A stretch of 64,000 nt of DNA from Cordia subcordata (GCA_028554755.1 JAPTOF010000024.1:8083328-8147327), one strand, 5' to 3'. Positions 49,664 to 62,155 are shown, counted from the first letter of the stretch. The notes: a model not told the origin generated them from the letters alone. Made by a program: numbers and translations.

Positions 49664-51728
49664 GATCAAAATCTGGAACATCAACTTGGGAGAGGTGCAT
49701 TGGCCAATTCCAATGACCATCAATGAAAATATCACTAACCTTTGCGTGAAGTGGGGGATGAGGAACGGCATTTGTCCAGTGCTCAAAGAGAGGACCGTCC
49801 TTGTGCCAATTGTCAATCCAAAAGAAGGTGTTTGCTCCATTACCAATCTTGTGTTGGATAAATCCTTTTGCTAGAACACGGCAGCCAAGAAGTGTTTTAA
49901 AAACCCAACTTGCATCCTTGGGAATTTGTAACATCCAAATAGAAGAGTCCTTGATGTAGTTTGCATGAACCCAGTGACTCCAAAGCGATTCTTTTGTTGC
50001 GTACATCCCCCAAACAACTTTCAGCATATACGTACGGTTAACCTCTTCAATGCTCCGAATACCAAGTCCTCCCTCCTTCCTTCGATGCCACCTTTGTACC
50101 AGTCCCTCTCCACAATAGGCTTTTAATTTTGTCTCAATGGCTGCCATAACACCTTTTGGTAAAAGAAAAGCATTTGCCCAATGAGCACGAATCTGAGTAA
50201 GGACGGATTTGACGAGCACAAGTCTCCCCGCGAAAGAAAGCCAATTATTGCACCGTGAATCAAGCTTAGAATTGATTTTTTCCAATAGAGGACAGCAATC
50301 ATTCTTTCTAAGCTTTCTTGAAACAAGTGGAATACCCAAATAACGGATTGGTAGCTCACCCTCCTGGAACCCAATTCTATCCAGGATTGCTCTTTTCTCC
50401 TCTTCCGAAACCACTCCAAGGAAGAAAACATAATAGTGTTAGATCGTCCGTACAGTATTCTAGCACATAATCCTTAGTCCCTTGTAAGAACTTAAATATA
50501 CGCTTAACCATGACCTAATATACTACTCCAGGGTTTGGCTGATATCTACTAACCATGCCAACAGCAAAGCAAATATCCAGTCTAGTACATGACATAGCAT
50601 ACATGAGACTCCCAACCGTTAAAGCATGAGGAACTCGCTTCCTGCTCTCTATCTTCTCAGATGTTTTAGGACATTGATCCCGAGATAGATAAATTCCACG
50701 TCTAGAAGGTAGTGAGGCCTTGTTTGATTCCCTTATTGCTTAGGAAATGGGGTGCTAATGCTCAACTCCTAAGTTTTAGTTGGAAAAAAGCACCTCTTTG
50801 GGTTAAGCTAAGGAATGTCCCTTGTTTCCTTATTACTAGAAGAGGCTTAAGCTACATTGGGAGTACCTATTGCAACTAACGGAAGCACGTACATTCGTGG
50901 GTTTTGCACGAATTTGCATTGAAATGGATCTTTCAATGAACCTCCCGGATCACACTTTTGTGAAACTTGGAAATGGTGATTGGGCAAAAATTGACGTGGA
51001 ATATGCATGGAAACCCCTTGTATGCTCAAATTGCAAGATAGTTGGTCACTCTCTTTCTTCTTGCCCAAATGCACCTATTGCAAATGCTCAAAGTCAAACG
51101 CCATGAGTGGAAAAGACTGAATATGTTTGGAAGAATACAAAACCAAAGAGGGTTCTGGAGAAAAGTTAATGGTGATACTACACCATTTGCAAATGTGATT
51201 CTTGAACCTAAAGCATGCGAAGACACCATGGCTTCAAGAGCGCCATGGTTAGAAACCGATTTTCAATCCTTGAAGAAGATGGAAGTAAACCTAATGCAAA
51301 TGACGAAGAAGTGAACGATTTGATCCAAGATAATAAAGAAGACGCTCAAGCAAATATTGAGATCCAAGATGATGAGATTGTTGAGCAAATTCATAAAGTG
51401 GAAGAAGGGGAGATTGAAGGGAAGAAGGCTGCTGGTTTATTTAAAAAGCCCAAAGGATTCTTCTCCCTTGGGTATTGATGGTTCCACACTCATTTTTGAT
51501 TGCAATTGATCACTTTGTTGCTTAGTGGACTTTTGATTTTGTTTCTTTCATTTTTCCGCTCATGGAAGTAGTTTACTTTCTTTTGTAATTCTGGTTTCCT
51601 CCTTGTACTTTGATCCCTTGCCCCCAAAGCCTTGTTTAGGATGCTATTTTTAGTGGCTTGGGGGTTTTTAGGCATGGTTTGTACCAAATTTGCGTTTAAT
51701 CTAACTTACTTAATTCGCAAAAAAAAAA
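49664..51728 (+). repeat. Repeat unit 25 (2065 bp; last unit with the 17-bp deletion)
   Basis: ORF2 piece to about 50431, copia to 50712, ORF1 and tail to 51728. Both core deletions. It has a cluster of private substitutions in ORF2 at about 50013-50126 (caaacaac, gtacggtt, ttcgatgcc, ttgtacc, caataggc, ttttaatt). ORF1 has the unit-23 alleles gcgaagacacc and agcgccatgg, and a TGA in cgccatgag. Confidence 0.96.
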
Positions 51729-53808
51729 GATCAAAATCTGGAACATCAACTTGGGAGAGGTGCATTGGCCAATTCCAATGACCATCAATGAAAATATCAC
51801 TAACCTTTGCGTGAAGTGGGGGATGAGGAATGGCATTTGTCCAGTGCTCAAAGAGAGGACCGTCCTTGTGCCAATTGTCAATCCAAAAGAAGGTGTTTGC
51901 TCCATTACCAATCTTGTGTTGGATAAATCCTTTTGCTAGAACACGGCAGCCAAGAAGTGTTTTAAAAACCCAACTTGCATCCTTGGGAATTTGTAACATC
52001 CAAATAGAAGAGTCCTTGATGTAGTTTGCATGAACCCAGTGACTCCAAAGCGATTCTTTTGTTGCGTACATCCTCCAAAAAACTTTCAGCATATATGTAA
52101 GGTTAACCTCTTCAATGCTCCGAATACCAAGTCCTCCTCCTTTAATGGGAGACAAATATCCTTCCATGCCACCTTTGGACCAGTCCATCTCCACAAAAGG
52201 CTTTAAATTTTGTCTCAATGGCTGCCATAACACCTTTCGGTAAAAGAAAAACATTTGCCCAATGAGCACGAATCTGAGTAAGGACGGATTTGACGAGCAC
52301 AAGTCTCCCCGCGAAAGAAAGCCAGTTATTGCACCGTGAATCAAGCTTAGAATTGATTTTTTCCAATAGAGGACAGCAATCATTCTTTCTAAGCTTTCTT
52401 GAAACAAGTGGAATACCCAAATAACGGATTGGTAGCTCACCCTCCTGGAACCCAATTCTATCCAGGATTGCTCTTTTCTCCTCTTCCGAAACCCCTCCAA
52501 GGAAGAAAACATAATAGTGTTAGATCGTCCGTACAGTATTCTAGCACATAATCCTTAGTCCCTTGTAAGAACTTAAATATACGCTTAACCATGACCTAAT
52601 ATACTACTCCAGGGTTTGGCTGATATCTACTAACCATGCCAACAGCAAAGCAAATATCCAGTCTAGTACATGACATAGCATACATGAGACTCCCAACCGT
52701 TAAAGCATGAGGAACTCGCTTCCTGCTCTCTATCTTCTCAGATGTTTTAGGACATTGATCCCGAGATAGATAAATTCCATGTCTAGAAGGTAGTGAGGCC
52801 TTGTTTGATTCCCTTATTGCTTAGGAAATGGGGTGCTAATGCTCAACTCCTAAGTTTTAGTTGGAAAAAAGCACCTCTTTGGGTTAAGCTAAGGAATGTC
52901 CCTTGTTTCCTTATTACTAGAAGAGGCTTAAGCTACATTGGGAGTACCTATTGCAACTAACGGAAGCACGTACATTCGTGGGTTTTGCACGAATTTGCAT
53001 TGAAATGGATCTTTCAATGAACCTCCCGGATCACACTTTTGTGAAACTTGGAAATGGTGATTGGGCAAAAATTGACGTGGAATATGCATGGAAACCCCTT
53101 GTATGCTCAAATTGCAAGATAGTTGGTCACTCTCTTTCTTCTTGCCCAAATGCACCTATTGCAAATGCTCAAAGTCAAACGCCATGAGTGGAAAAGACTG
53201 AATATGTTTGGAAGAATACAAAACCAAAGAGGGTTCTGGAGAAAAGTTAATGGTGACACTACACCATTTGCAAATGTGATTCTTGAACCTAAAGCATGCA
53301 AAGACACCATGGCTTCAAGAGCACCGTGGTTAGAAACCGATTTTCAATCCTTGAAGAAGATGGAAGTAAACCTAATGCAAATGACGAAGAAGTGAACGAT
53401 TTGATCCAAGATAATAAAGAAGACGCTCAAGCAAATATTGAGATCCAAGATGACGAGATTGTTGAGCAAATTCATAAAGTGGAAGAGGGGGAGATTGAAG
53501 GGAAGAAGGCTGCTGGTTTATTTAAAAAGCCCAAAGGATTCTTCTCCCTTGGGTATTGATGGTTCCACACTCATTTTTGATTGCAATTGATCACTTTGTT
53601 GCTTAGTGGACTTTTGATTTTGTTTCTTTCATTTTTCCGCTCATGGAAGTAGTTTACTTTCTTTTGTAATTCTGGTTTCCTCCTTGTACTTTGATCCCTT
53701 GCCCCTAAAGCCTTGTTTAGGATGCTATTTTTAGTGGCTTGGCGTTTTTAGGCATGGTTTGTACCAAATTTGCGTTTAATCTAACTTACTTAATTCGCAA
53801 AAAAAAAA
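51729..53808 (+). repeat. Repeat unit 26 (2080 bp; 9-bp deletion only)
   Basis: ORF2 piece to about 52512, copia to 52793, ORF1 and tail to 53808. It retains the 17 bp missing from units 8-25 (near 52141) but has the 9-bp deletion. It shares cacctttcgg and the following aaaaacatttg with unit 1. ORF1 has the cgccatgag TGA. The G run is reduced to cttggcgttt. Confidence 0.96.
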
Positions 53809-55886
53809 GATCAAAATCTGGAACATCAACTTGGGAGAGGTGCATTGGCCAATTCCAATGACCATCAATGAAAATATCACTAACCTTTGCGTGAAGTGGG
53901 GGATGATGAATGGCATTTGTCCAGTGCTCAAAGAGAGGACCGTCCTTGTGCCAATTGTCAATCCAAAAGAAGGTGTTTGCTCCATTACCAATCTTGTGTT
54001 GGATAAATCCTTTTGCTAGAACACGGCAGCCAAGAAGTGTTTTAAAAACCCAACTTGCATCCTTGGGAATTTGTAACATCCAAATAGAAGAGTCCTTGAT
54101 GTAGTTTGCATGAACCCAGTGACTCCAAAGCGATTCTTTTGTTGCGTACATCCTCCAAAAAACTTTCAGCATATATGTAGGGTTAACCTCTTCAATGCTC
54201 GAATACCAAGTCCTCCTCCTTTAACGGGAGACAAATATCCTTCCATGCCACCTTTGGACCAGTCCCTCTCCACAAAAGGCTTTAAATTTTGTCTCAATGG
54301 CTGCCATAACACCTTTTGGTAAAAGAAAAGCATTTGCCCAATGAGCACGAATCTGAGTAAGGACGGATTTGACGAGCACAAGTCTCCCCGCGAAAGAAAG
54401 CCAGTTATTGCACCGTGAATCAAGCTTAGAATTGATTTTTTCCAATAGAGGACAGCAATCATTCTTTCTAAGCTTTCTTGAAACAAGTGGAATACCCAAA
54501 TAACGGATTGGTAGCTCACCCTCCTGGAACCCAATTCTATCCAGGATTGCTCTTTTCTCCTCTTCCGAAACCTCCAAGGAAGAAAACATAATAGTGTTAG
54601 ATCGTCCTGCAGTATTCTAGCACATAATCCTTAGCCCCTTGTAAGAACTTAAATATACGCTTAACCATGACCTAATATACTACTCCAGGGTTTGGCTGAT
54701 ATCTACTAACCATGCCAACAGCAAAGCAAATATCTAGTCTAGTACATGACATAGCATACATGAGACTCCCAACCGTTAAAGCATGAGGAACTCGCTTCCT
54801 GCTCTCTATCTTCTCAGATGTTTTAGGACATTGATTCCGAGATAGATAAATTCCAAGTCTAGAAGGTAGTGAGGCCTTGTTTGATTCCCTTATTGCTTAG
54901 GAAATGGGTTGCTAATGCTCAACTCCTAAGTTTTAGTTGGAAAAAAGCACCTCTTTGGGTTAAGCTAAGGAATGTCCCTTGTTTCCTTATTACTAGAAGA
55001 GGCTTAAGCTACATTGGGAGTACCTATTGCAACTAACGGAAGCACGTACATTCGTGGGTTTTGCACGAATTTGCATTGAAATGGATCTTTCAATGAACCT
55101 CCCGGATCACACTTTTGTGAAACTTGGAAATGGTGATTGGGCAAAAATTGACGTGGAATATGCATGGAAACCCCTTGTATGCTCAAATTGCAAGATAGTT
55201 GGTCACTCTCTTTCTTCTTGCCCAAATGCACCTATTGCAAATGCTCAAAGTCAAACGCCAAGAGTGGAAAAGACTGAATATGTTTGGAAGAATACAAAAC
55301 CAAAGAGGGTTCTGGAGAAAAGTTAATGGTGACACTACACCATTTGCAAATGTGATTCTTGAACCTAAAGCATGCAAAGACACCATGGCTTCAAGAGCAC
55401 CGTGGTTAGAAACCGATTTTCAATCCTTGAAGAAGATGGAAGTAAACCTAATGCAAATGGCGAAGAAGTGAACGATTTGATCCAAGATAATAAAGAAGAC
55501 GCTCAAGCAAATATTGAGATCCAAGATGATGAGATTGTTGAGCAAATTCATAAAGTGGAAGAAGGGGAGATTGAAGGGAAGAAGGCTGCTGGTTTATTTA
55601 AAAAGCCCAAAGGATTCTTCTCCCTTGGGTATTGATGGTTCCACACTCATTTTTGATTGCAATTGATCACTTTGTTGCTTAGTGGACTTTTGATTTTGTT
55701 TCTTTCATTTTTCCGCTCATGGAAGTAGTTTACTTTCTTTTGTAATTCTGGTTTCCTCCTTGTACTTTGATCCCTTGCCCCTAAAGCCTTGTTCAGGATG
55801 CTATTTTTAGTGGCTTGGGGGGTTTTTAGGCATGGTTTGTACCAAATTTGCGTTTAATCTAACTTACTTAATTCGCAAAAAAAAAA
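53809..55886 (+). repeat. Repeat unit 27 (2078 bp; last unit with the 9-bp deletion)
   Basis: ORF2 piece to about 54589, copia to 54869, ORF1 and tail to 55886. It has the 9-bp deletion and retains the 17 bp. It shares gtagggttaacc with unit 23. Private ggatgatgaatgg, ctttaacggg, gattccgagat and gttcaggatg. The copia junction is gtcctgcag. Confidence 0.96.
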
Positions 55887-57977
55887 GATCAAAATCTGGA
55901 ACATCAACTTGGGAGAGGTGCATTGGCCAACTCCAATGACCATCAATGAAAATATCACTAACCTTTGCGTGAAGTGGGGGATGAGGAACGGCATTTGTCC
56001 AGTGCTCAAAGAGAGGACCGTCCTTGTGCCAATTGTCAATCCAAAAGAAGGTGTTTGCTCCATTACCAATCTTGTGTTGGATAAATCCTTTTGCTAGAAC
56101 ACGGCAGCCAAGAAGTGTTTTAAAAACCCAACTTGCATCCTTGGGAATTTGTAACATCCAAATAGAAGAGTCCTTGATGTAGTTTGCATGAACCCAGTGA
56201 CTCCAAAGCGATTCTTTTGTTGCGTACATCCTCCAAAAAACTTTCAGCATATATGGAAGGTTAACCTCTTCAATGCTCCGAATACCAAGTCCTCCCTCCT
56301 TTAATGGGAGACAAATATCCTTCCATGCCACCTTTGGACCAGTCCCTCTCCACAAAAGGCTTTAAATTTTGTCTCAATGGCTGCCATAACACCTTTTGGG
56401 AAAAGAAAAGCATTTGCCCAATGAGCACGAATCTGAGTAAGGACGGATTTGATGAGCACAAGTCTCCCGCGAAAGAAAGCCAATTGTTGCACCGTGAATC
56501 AAGCTTAGAATTGATTTTTTTCCAATAGAGGACAGCAATCATTCTTTCTAAGCTTTCTTGAAACAAGTGGAATACCCAAATAACGGATTGGTAGCTCACC
56601 CTCCTGGAACCCAATTCTATCCAGGATTGCTCTTTTCTCCTCTTCCGAAACCCTCCAAGGAAGAAAACATAATAGTGTTAGATCGTCCGCAGTATTCTAG
56701 CACATAATCCTTAGTCCCTTGTAAGAACTTAAATATACGCTTAACCATGACCTAATATACTACTCCGTGGTTTGGCTGATATCTACTAACCATGCCAACA
56801 GCAAAGTAAATATCTAGTCTAGTACATGACATAGCATACATGAGACTCCCAACCGTTAAAGCATGAGGAACTCGCTTCCTGCTCTCTATCTTCTCAGATG
56901 TTTTAGGACATTGATCCAGAGATAGATAAATTCCATGTCTAGAAGGTAGTGAGGCCTTGTTTGATTCCCTTATTGCTTAGGAAATGGGATGCTAATGCTC
57001 AACTCCTAAGTTTTAGTTGGAAAAAGCACCTCTTTGGGTTAAGCTAAGGAATGTCCCTTGTTTCCTTATTACTAGAAGAGGCTTAAGCTACATTGGGAGT
57101 ACCTTGGATTGCAAATGGATAAACTAACGGAAGCACGTGCATTCGTGGGTTTTGCACGAATTTGCATTGAAATGGATCTTTCAATGAACCTCCCGGATCA
57201 CACTTTTGTGAAACTTGGAAATGGTGATTGGGCAAAAATTGACGTGGAATATGCATGGAAACCCCTTGTATGCTCAAATTGCAAGATAGTTGGTCACTCT
57301 CTTTCTTCTTGCCCAAATGCACCTATTGCAAATGCTCAAAGTCAAACGCCATGAGTGGAAAAGACTGAATATGTTTGGAAGAATACAAAACCAAAGAGGG
57401 TTTTGGAGAAAAGTTAATGTTGAAACTACACCATTTGCAAATGTGATTCTTGAACCTAAAGCATGCAAAGACACCATGGCTTCAAGAGCACCATGGTTAG
57501 AAACCGATTTTCAATCCTTGAAGAAGATGGAAGTAAACCTAATGCAAATGGCGAAGAAGTGAACGATTTGATCCAAGATAATAAAGAAGACGCTCAAGCA
57601 AATATTGAGATCCAAGATGATGAGATTGTTGAGCAAATTCATAAAGTGGAAGAAGGGGAGATTGAAGGGAAGAAGGCTGCTGGTTTATTTAAAAAGCCCA
57701 AAGGATTCTTCTCCCTTGGGTATTGATGGTTCCACACTCATTTTTGATTGCAATTGATCACTTTGTTGCTTAGTGGACTTTTGATTTTGTTTCTTTCATT
57801 TTTCCGCTCATGGAAGTAGTTTACTTTCTTTTGTAATTCTGGTTTCCTCCTTGTACTTTGATCCCTTGCCCCTAAAGCCTTGTTTAGGATGCTATTTTTT
57901 GGGGTTTGGGGCGTTTTTAGGCATGGTTTGTACCAAATTTGCGTTTAATCTAACTTACTTAATTCGCAAAAAAAAAA
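55887..57977 (+). repeat. Repeat unit 28 (2091 bp; outer-type, intermediate ORF1 allele)
   Basis: ORF2 piece to about 56670, copia to 56949, ORF1 and tail to 57977. The 9-bp deletion is absent. ORF1 reads gtaccttggattgcaaatgg (57100-57119), intermediate between units 30/31 and the rest. It shares ggccaactcc with units 5 and 16 and ttgggaaaag with unit 6. First unit with ctcccgcg (one C fewer), shared with 29-31. The tail G region is rebuilt as ttttttggggtttggggcg (57894). Confidence 0.96.
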
Positions 57978-60064
57978 GATCAAAATCTGGAACATCAACT
58001 TGGGAGAGGTGCATTGGCCAATTCCAATGACCATCAATGAAAATATCACTAACCTTTGCGTGAAGTGGGGGATGAGGAAAGGCATTTGTCCAGTGCTCAA
58101 AGAGAGGACCGTCCTTGTGCCAATTGTCAATCCAAAAGAAGGTGTTTGCTCCATTACCAATCTTGTGTTGGATAAATCCTTTTGCTAGAACACGGCAGCC
58201 AAGAAGTGTTTTAAAAACCCAACTTGCATCCTTGGGAATTTGTAACATCCAAATAGAAGAGTCCTTGATGTAGTTTGCATGAACCCATTGACTCCAAAGC
58301 GATTCTTTTGTTGCGTACATCCCCCAAAAAACTTTCAGCATATACGTAAGGTTAACCTCTTCAATGCTCCGAATACCAAGTCCTCCCTCCTTTAATGGGA
58401 GACAAATATCCTTCCATGCCACCTTTGGACCAGTCCCTCCACAAAAGGCTTTAAATTTTGTCTCAATGGCTGCCATAACACCTTTTGGTAAAAGAAAAGC
58501 ATTTGCCCAATGAGCACAAATCTGAGTAAGGACGGATTTGATGAGCACAAGTCTCCCGCGAAAGAAAGCCAATTGTTGCACCGTGAATCAAGCTTAGAAT
58601 TGATTTTTTTCCAATAGAGGACAGCAATCATTCTTTCTAAGCTTTCTTGAAACAAGTGGAATACCCAAATAACGGATTGGTAGCTCACCCTCCTGGAACC
58701 CAATTCTATCCAGGATTGCTCTTTTCTCCTCTTCCGAAACCCCTCCAAGGAAGAAAACATAATAGTGTTAGATCGTCCGTACAGTATTCTAGCACATAAT
58801 CCTTAGTCCCTTGTAAGAACTTAAATATACGCTTAACCATGACCTAATATACTACTCCAGGGTTTGGCTGATATCTACTAACCATGCCAACAGCAAAGCA
58901 AATATCCAGTCTAGTACATGACATAGCATACATGAGACTCCCAACCGTTAAAGCATGAGGAACTCGCTTCCTGCTCTCTATCTTCTCAGATGTTTTAGGA
59001 CATTGATCCCGAGATAGATAAATTCCACGTCTAGAAGGTAGTGAGGCCTTGTTTGATTCCCTTATTGCTTAGGAAATGGGATGCTAATGCTCAACTCCTA
59101 AATTTTAGTTGGAAAAAAGTACCTCTTTGGGTTAAGCTAAGGAATGTCCCTTGTTTCCTTATTACTAGAAGAGGCTTAAGCTACATTGGGAGTACCTATT
59201 TCAAATGGATAAACTAACGGAAGCACGTACATTCGTGGGTTTTGCACGAATTTGCATTGAAATGGATCTTTCAATGAACCTCCCGGATCACACTTTTGTG
59301 AAACTTGGAAATGGTGATTGGGCAAAAATTGACGTGGAATATGCATGGAAACCCCTTGTATGCTCAAATTGCAAGATAGTTGGTCACTCTCTTTCTTCTT
59401 GCCCAAATGCACCTATTGCAAATGCTCAAAGTCAAATGCCAAGAGTGGAAAAGATTGAATATGTTTGGAAGAATACAAAACCAAAGAGGGTTTTGGAGAA
59501 AAGTTAATGTTGATACTACACCATTTGCAAATGTGATTCTTGAACCTAAAGCATGCAAAGACACCATGGCTTCAAGAGCACTATGGTTAGAAACCGATTT
59601 TCAATCCTTGAAGAAGATGGAAGTAAACCTAATGCAAATGACGAAGAAGTGAACGATTTGATCCAAGATAATAAAGAAGACGCTCAAGCAAATATTGAGA
59701 TCCAAGATGATGAGATTGTTGAGCAAATTCATAAAGTGGAAGAAGGGGAGATTGAAGGGAAGAAGGCTGCTGGTTTATTTAAAAAGCCCAAAGGATTCTT
59801 CTCCCTTGGGTATTGATGGTTCCACACTCATTTTTGATTGCAATTGATCACTTTGTTGCTTAGTGGACTTTTGATTTTGTTTCTTTCATTTTTCCGCTCA
59901 TGGAAGTAGTTTACTTTCTTTTGTAATTCTGGTTTCCTCCTAGTACTTTGATCCCTTGCCCCTAAAGCCTTGTTTAGGATGCTATTTTTAGTGGCTTGGG
60001 GGTTTAGGCATGGTTTGTACCAAATTTGCGTTTAATCTAACTTACTTAATTCGCAAAAAAAAAA
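57978..60064 (+). repeat. Repeat unit 29 (2087 bp; outer-type)
   Basis: ORF2 piece to about 58760, copia to 59041, ORF1 and tail to 60064. No core deletions. Older alleles gtacctcttt and ctaaattttag reappear, as in units 1-3. Acccattgactcc is shared with units 4 and 31. Private 2-bp loss gtccctccac near 58434, and gtacctatttcaaatgg in ORF1. Confidence 0.96.
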
Positions 60065-60841
60065 GATCAAAATCTGGAACATCAACTTGGGAGAGGTGCA
60101 TTGGCCAATTCCAATGACCATCAATGAAAATATCACTAACCTTTGCGTGAAGTGGGGGATGAGGAATGGCATTTGTCCAGTGCTCAAAGAGAGGACCGTC
60201 CTTGTGCCAATTGTCAATCCAAAAGAAGGTGTTTGCTCCATTACCAATCTTGTGTTGGATAAATCCTTTTGCTAGAACACGGCAGCCAAGAAGTGTTTTA
60301 AAAACCCAACTTGCATCCTTGGGAATTTGTAACATCCAAATAGAAGAGTCCTTGATGTAGTTTGCATGAACCCAGTGACTCCAAAGCGATTCTTTTGTTG
60401 CGTACATCCTCCAAAAAACTTTCAGCATATATGCAAGGTTAACCTCTTCAATGCTCCGAATACCAAGTCCTCCTCCTTTAATGGGAGACAAATATCCTTC
60501 CATGCCACCTTTGGACCAGTCCCTCTCCACAAAAGGCTTTAAATTTTGTCTCAATGGCTGCCATAACACCTTTTGGTAAAAGAAAAGCATTTGCCCAATG
60601 AGCCCAAATCTGAGTAAGAACAGATTTGACGAGCACAAGTCTCCCGCGAAAGAAAGCCAATTTTTGCACCGTGAATCAAGCTTAGAATTGATTTTTTCCA
60701 ATAGAGGACAGCAATCATTCTTTCTAAGCTTTCTTGAAACAAGTGGAATACCCAAATAACGGATTGGTAGCTCACCCTCCTGGAACCCAATTCTATCCAG
60801 GATTGCTCTTTTCTCCTCTTCCGCTCCAAGGAAGAAAACAT
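60065..60841 (-). pseudogene. LINE ORF2 fragment, right-flank form (unit 30)
   Basis: Same LINE region as elsewhere, without the 17-bp deletion (tttaatgggagac at about 60477). Private substitutions cluster at 60604-60663. It has the right-flank allele ctcccgcg (one C lost), which shifts the frame at SFAG relative to units 1-27. The LINE end is shortened to cttccgctccaagg. Confidence 0.9.
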
Positions 60842-60845
60842 AATA

Positions 60846-61121
60846 GTGTTAGATCGTCCGTACAGTATTCTAGCACATAATCCTTAGTCCCTTGTAAGAA
60901 CTTAAATATACGCTTAACCATGACCTAATATACTACTCCAGGGTTTGGCTGATATCTACTAACCATGCCAACAGCAAAGCAAATATCCAGTCTAGTACAT
61001 GACATAGCATACATGAGACTCCCAACCGTTAAAGCATGAGGAACTCGCTTCCTGCTCTCTATCTTCTCAGATGTTTTAGGACATTGATCCGAGATAGATA
61101 AATTCCATGTCTAGAAGGTAG
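60846..61121 (-). pseudogene. Ty1-copia fragment (unit 30)
   Basis: Carries the common TAG and the SLMYAMSCTRLDI segment. It has a private one-base loss (gatccgagatag at about 61085) that breaks the frame at the LSRDQ motif. Confidence 0.9.
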
Positions 61122-61936
61122 TGAGGCCTTGTTTGATTCCCTTATTGCTTAGGAAATGGGATGCTAATGCTCAACTCCTAAATTTTGGTTGGAAAAAAGT
61201 ACCTCTTTGGTTTAAGCTAAGGAATGTCCCTTGTTTCCTTACTACTAGAAGAGGCTTAAGCTACATTGGGAGTACTCTTGGAGTTCCATTACAAATGGAT
61301 AAACCAACGGAAGCACGTACATTCGTGGGTTTTGCGCGAATTTGCATTGAAATGGATCTTTCAATGAACCTCCCGAATCACATTTTTGTGAAACTTAGAA
61401 ATGGTGATTGGGCAAAAATTGATGTGGAATATGCATGGAAACCCCTTGTATGCTCAAATTGCAAGATAGTTGGTCACTCTCTTTCTTCTTGTCCAAATGC
61501 ACCTGTTGCAAATGCTCGAGGTCAAATGCCAAGAGTGGAAAAGAATGAATATGTTTGGAAGAATACAAAACCAAAGAGGGTTTTGGAGAAAAGTTAATGT
61601 TGATACTACACCATTTGCAAATGTGATTCTTGAACCTAAAGCATGCAAAGACACCATGGCTTCAAGAGCACCATGGTTAGAAACCGATTTTCAATCCTTG
61701 AAGAAGATGGAAGTAAACCTAATGCAAATGGCGAAGAAGTGAACGATTTGATCCAAGATAATAAAGAAGACGCTCAAGCAAATATTGAGATCCAAGATGA
61801 TGAGATTGTTGAGCAAATTCATAAAGTGGAAGAAGGGGAGATTGAAGGGAAGAAGGCTGCTGGTTTATTTAAAAGCCCAATGGATTCTTCTCCCTTGGGT
61901 ATTGATGGTTCCACACTCATTTTTGATTGCAATTGA
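61122..61936 (+). pseudogene. Least decayed LINE ORF1-like fragment in the window (unit 30)
   Basis: One uninterrupted 158-codon frame (61121-61597) spans LLRKWDANAQLLNF, KVPLWFKLRNVPCF, RRGLSYIGSTLGVPLQMDK, the FARICIEMDLSMNLP segment and the CCHC knuckle. In all other units this frame is broken by deletions at the TLGVPLQ site. The acidic C-terminal part (61643-61936) ends KSPMDSSPLGIDGSTLIFDCN-like because the extra A of units 1-29 is absent. The first codon of the track frame is GTG, so no real start is claimed. The fragment starts inside the DUF4283-type region and is truncated at its N-terminus. Confidence 0.88.
61451..61492 (+). other. CCHC zinc knuckle of the ORF1 fragment (unit 30)
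   Basis: Encodes CSNCKIVGHSLSSC, a C-x2-C-x4-H-x4-C knuckle (Cys111, Cys114, His119, Cys124 of the 158-codon frame). Such knuckles bind single-stranded nucleic acid in retroelement proteins (family knowledge). The knuckle itself is intact in units 1-30; unit 31 has lost the first Cys. Confidence 0.9.
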
Positions 61937-62155
61937 TCACTTTGTTGCTTAGTGGACTTTTGATTTTGTTTCTTTCATTTTTCCGCTCATGGAAGTAGTT
62001 TACTTTCTGTTGTAATTCTGGTTTCCTCCTTGTAATTTGATCCCTTGCCCCTAAAGCCGTGTTTAGGATGCTATTTTTAGTGGCTTGGGGGTTTTTAGGC
62101 ATGGTTTGTACCAAATTTGCGTTTAATCTAACTTACTTAATTCGCAAAAAAAAAA
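61937..62155 (+). other. LINE 3'-tail-like region (unit 30)
   Basis: Non-coding stretch ending in A10 (62146-62155). Private changes ctttctgttgtaattc and ccttgtaatttg. It has gccgtgtttagg, shared with unit 3. Confidence 0.55.

Larger units (their letters stand above)
60065..62155 (+). repeat. Repeat unit 30 (2091 bp; least decayed ORF1)
   Basis: ORF2 piece to about 60841, copia to 61121, ORF1 to 61936, tail to the A10 at 62146-62155. ORF1 keeps actcttggagttccatt, lost or eroded elsewhere, and tttaaaagcccaatgg without the A insertion fixed in units 1-29. ORF2 has private changes around 60604-60663. Its components are annotated separately. Confidence 0.97.
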
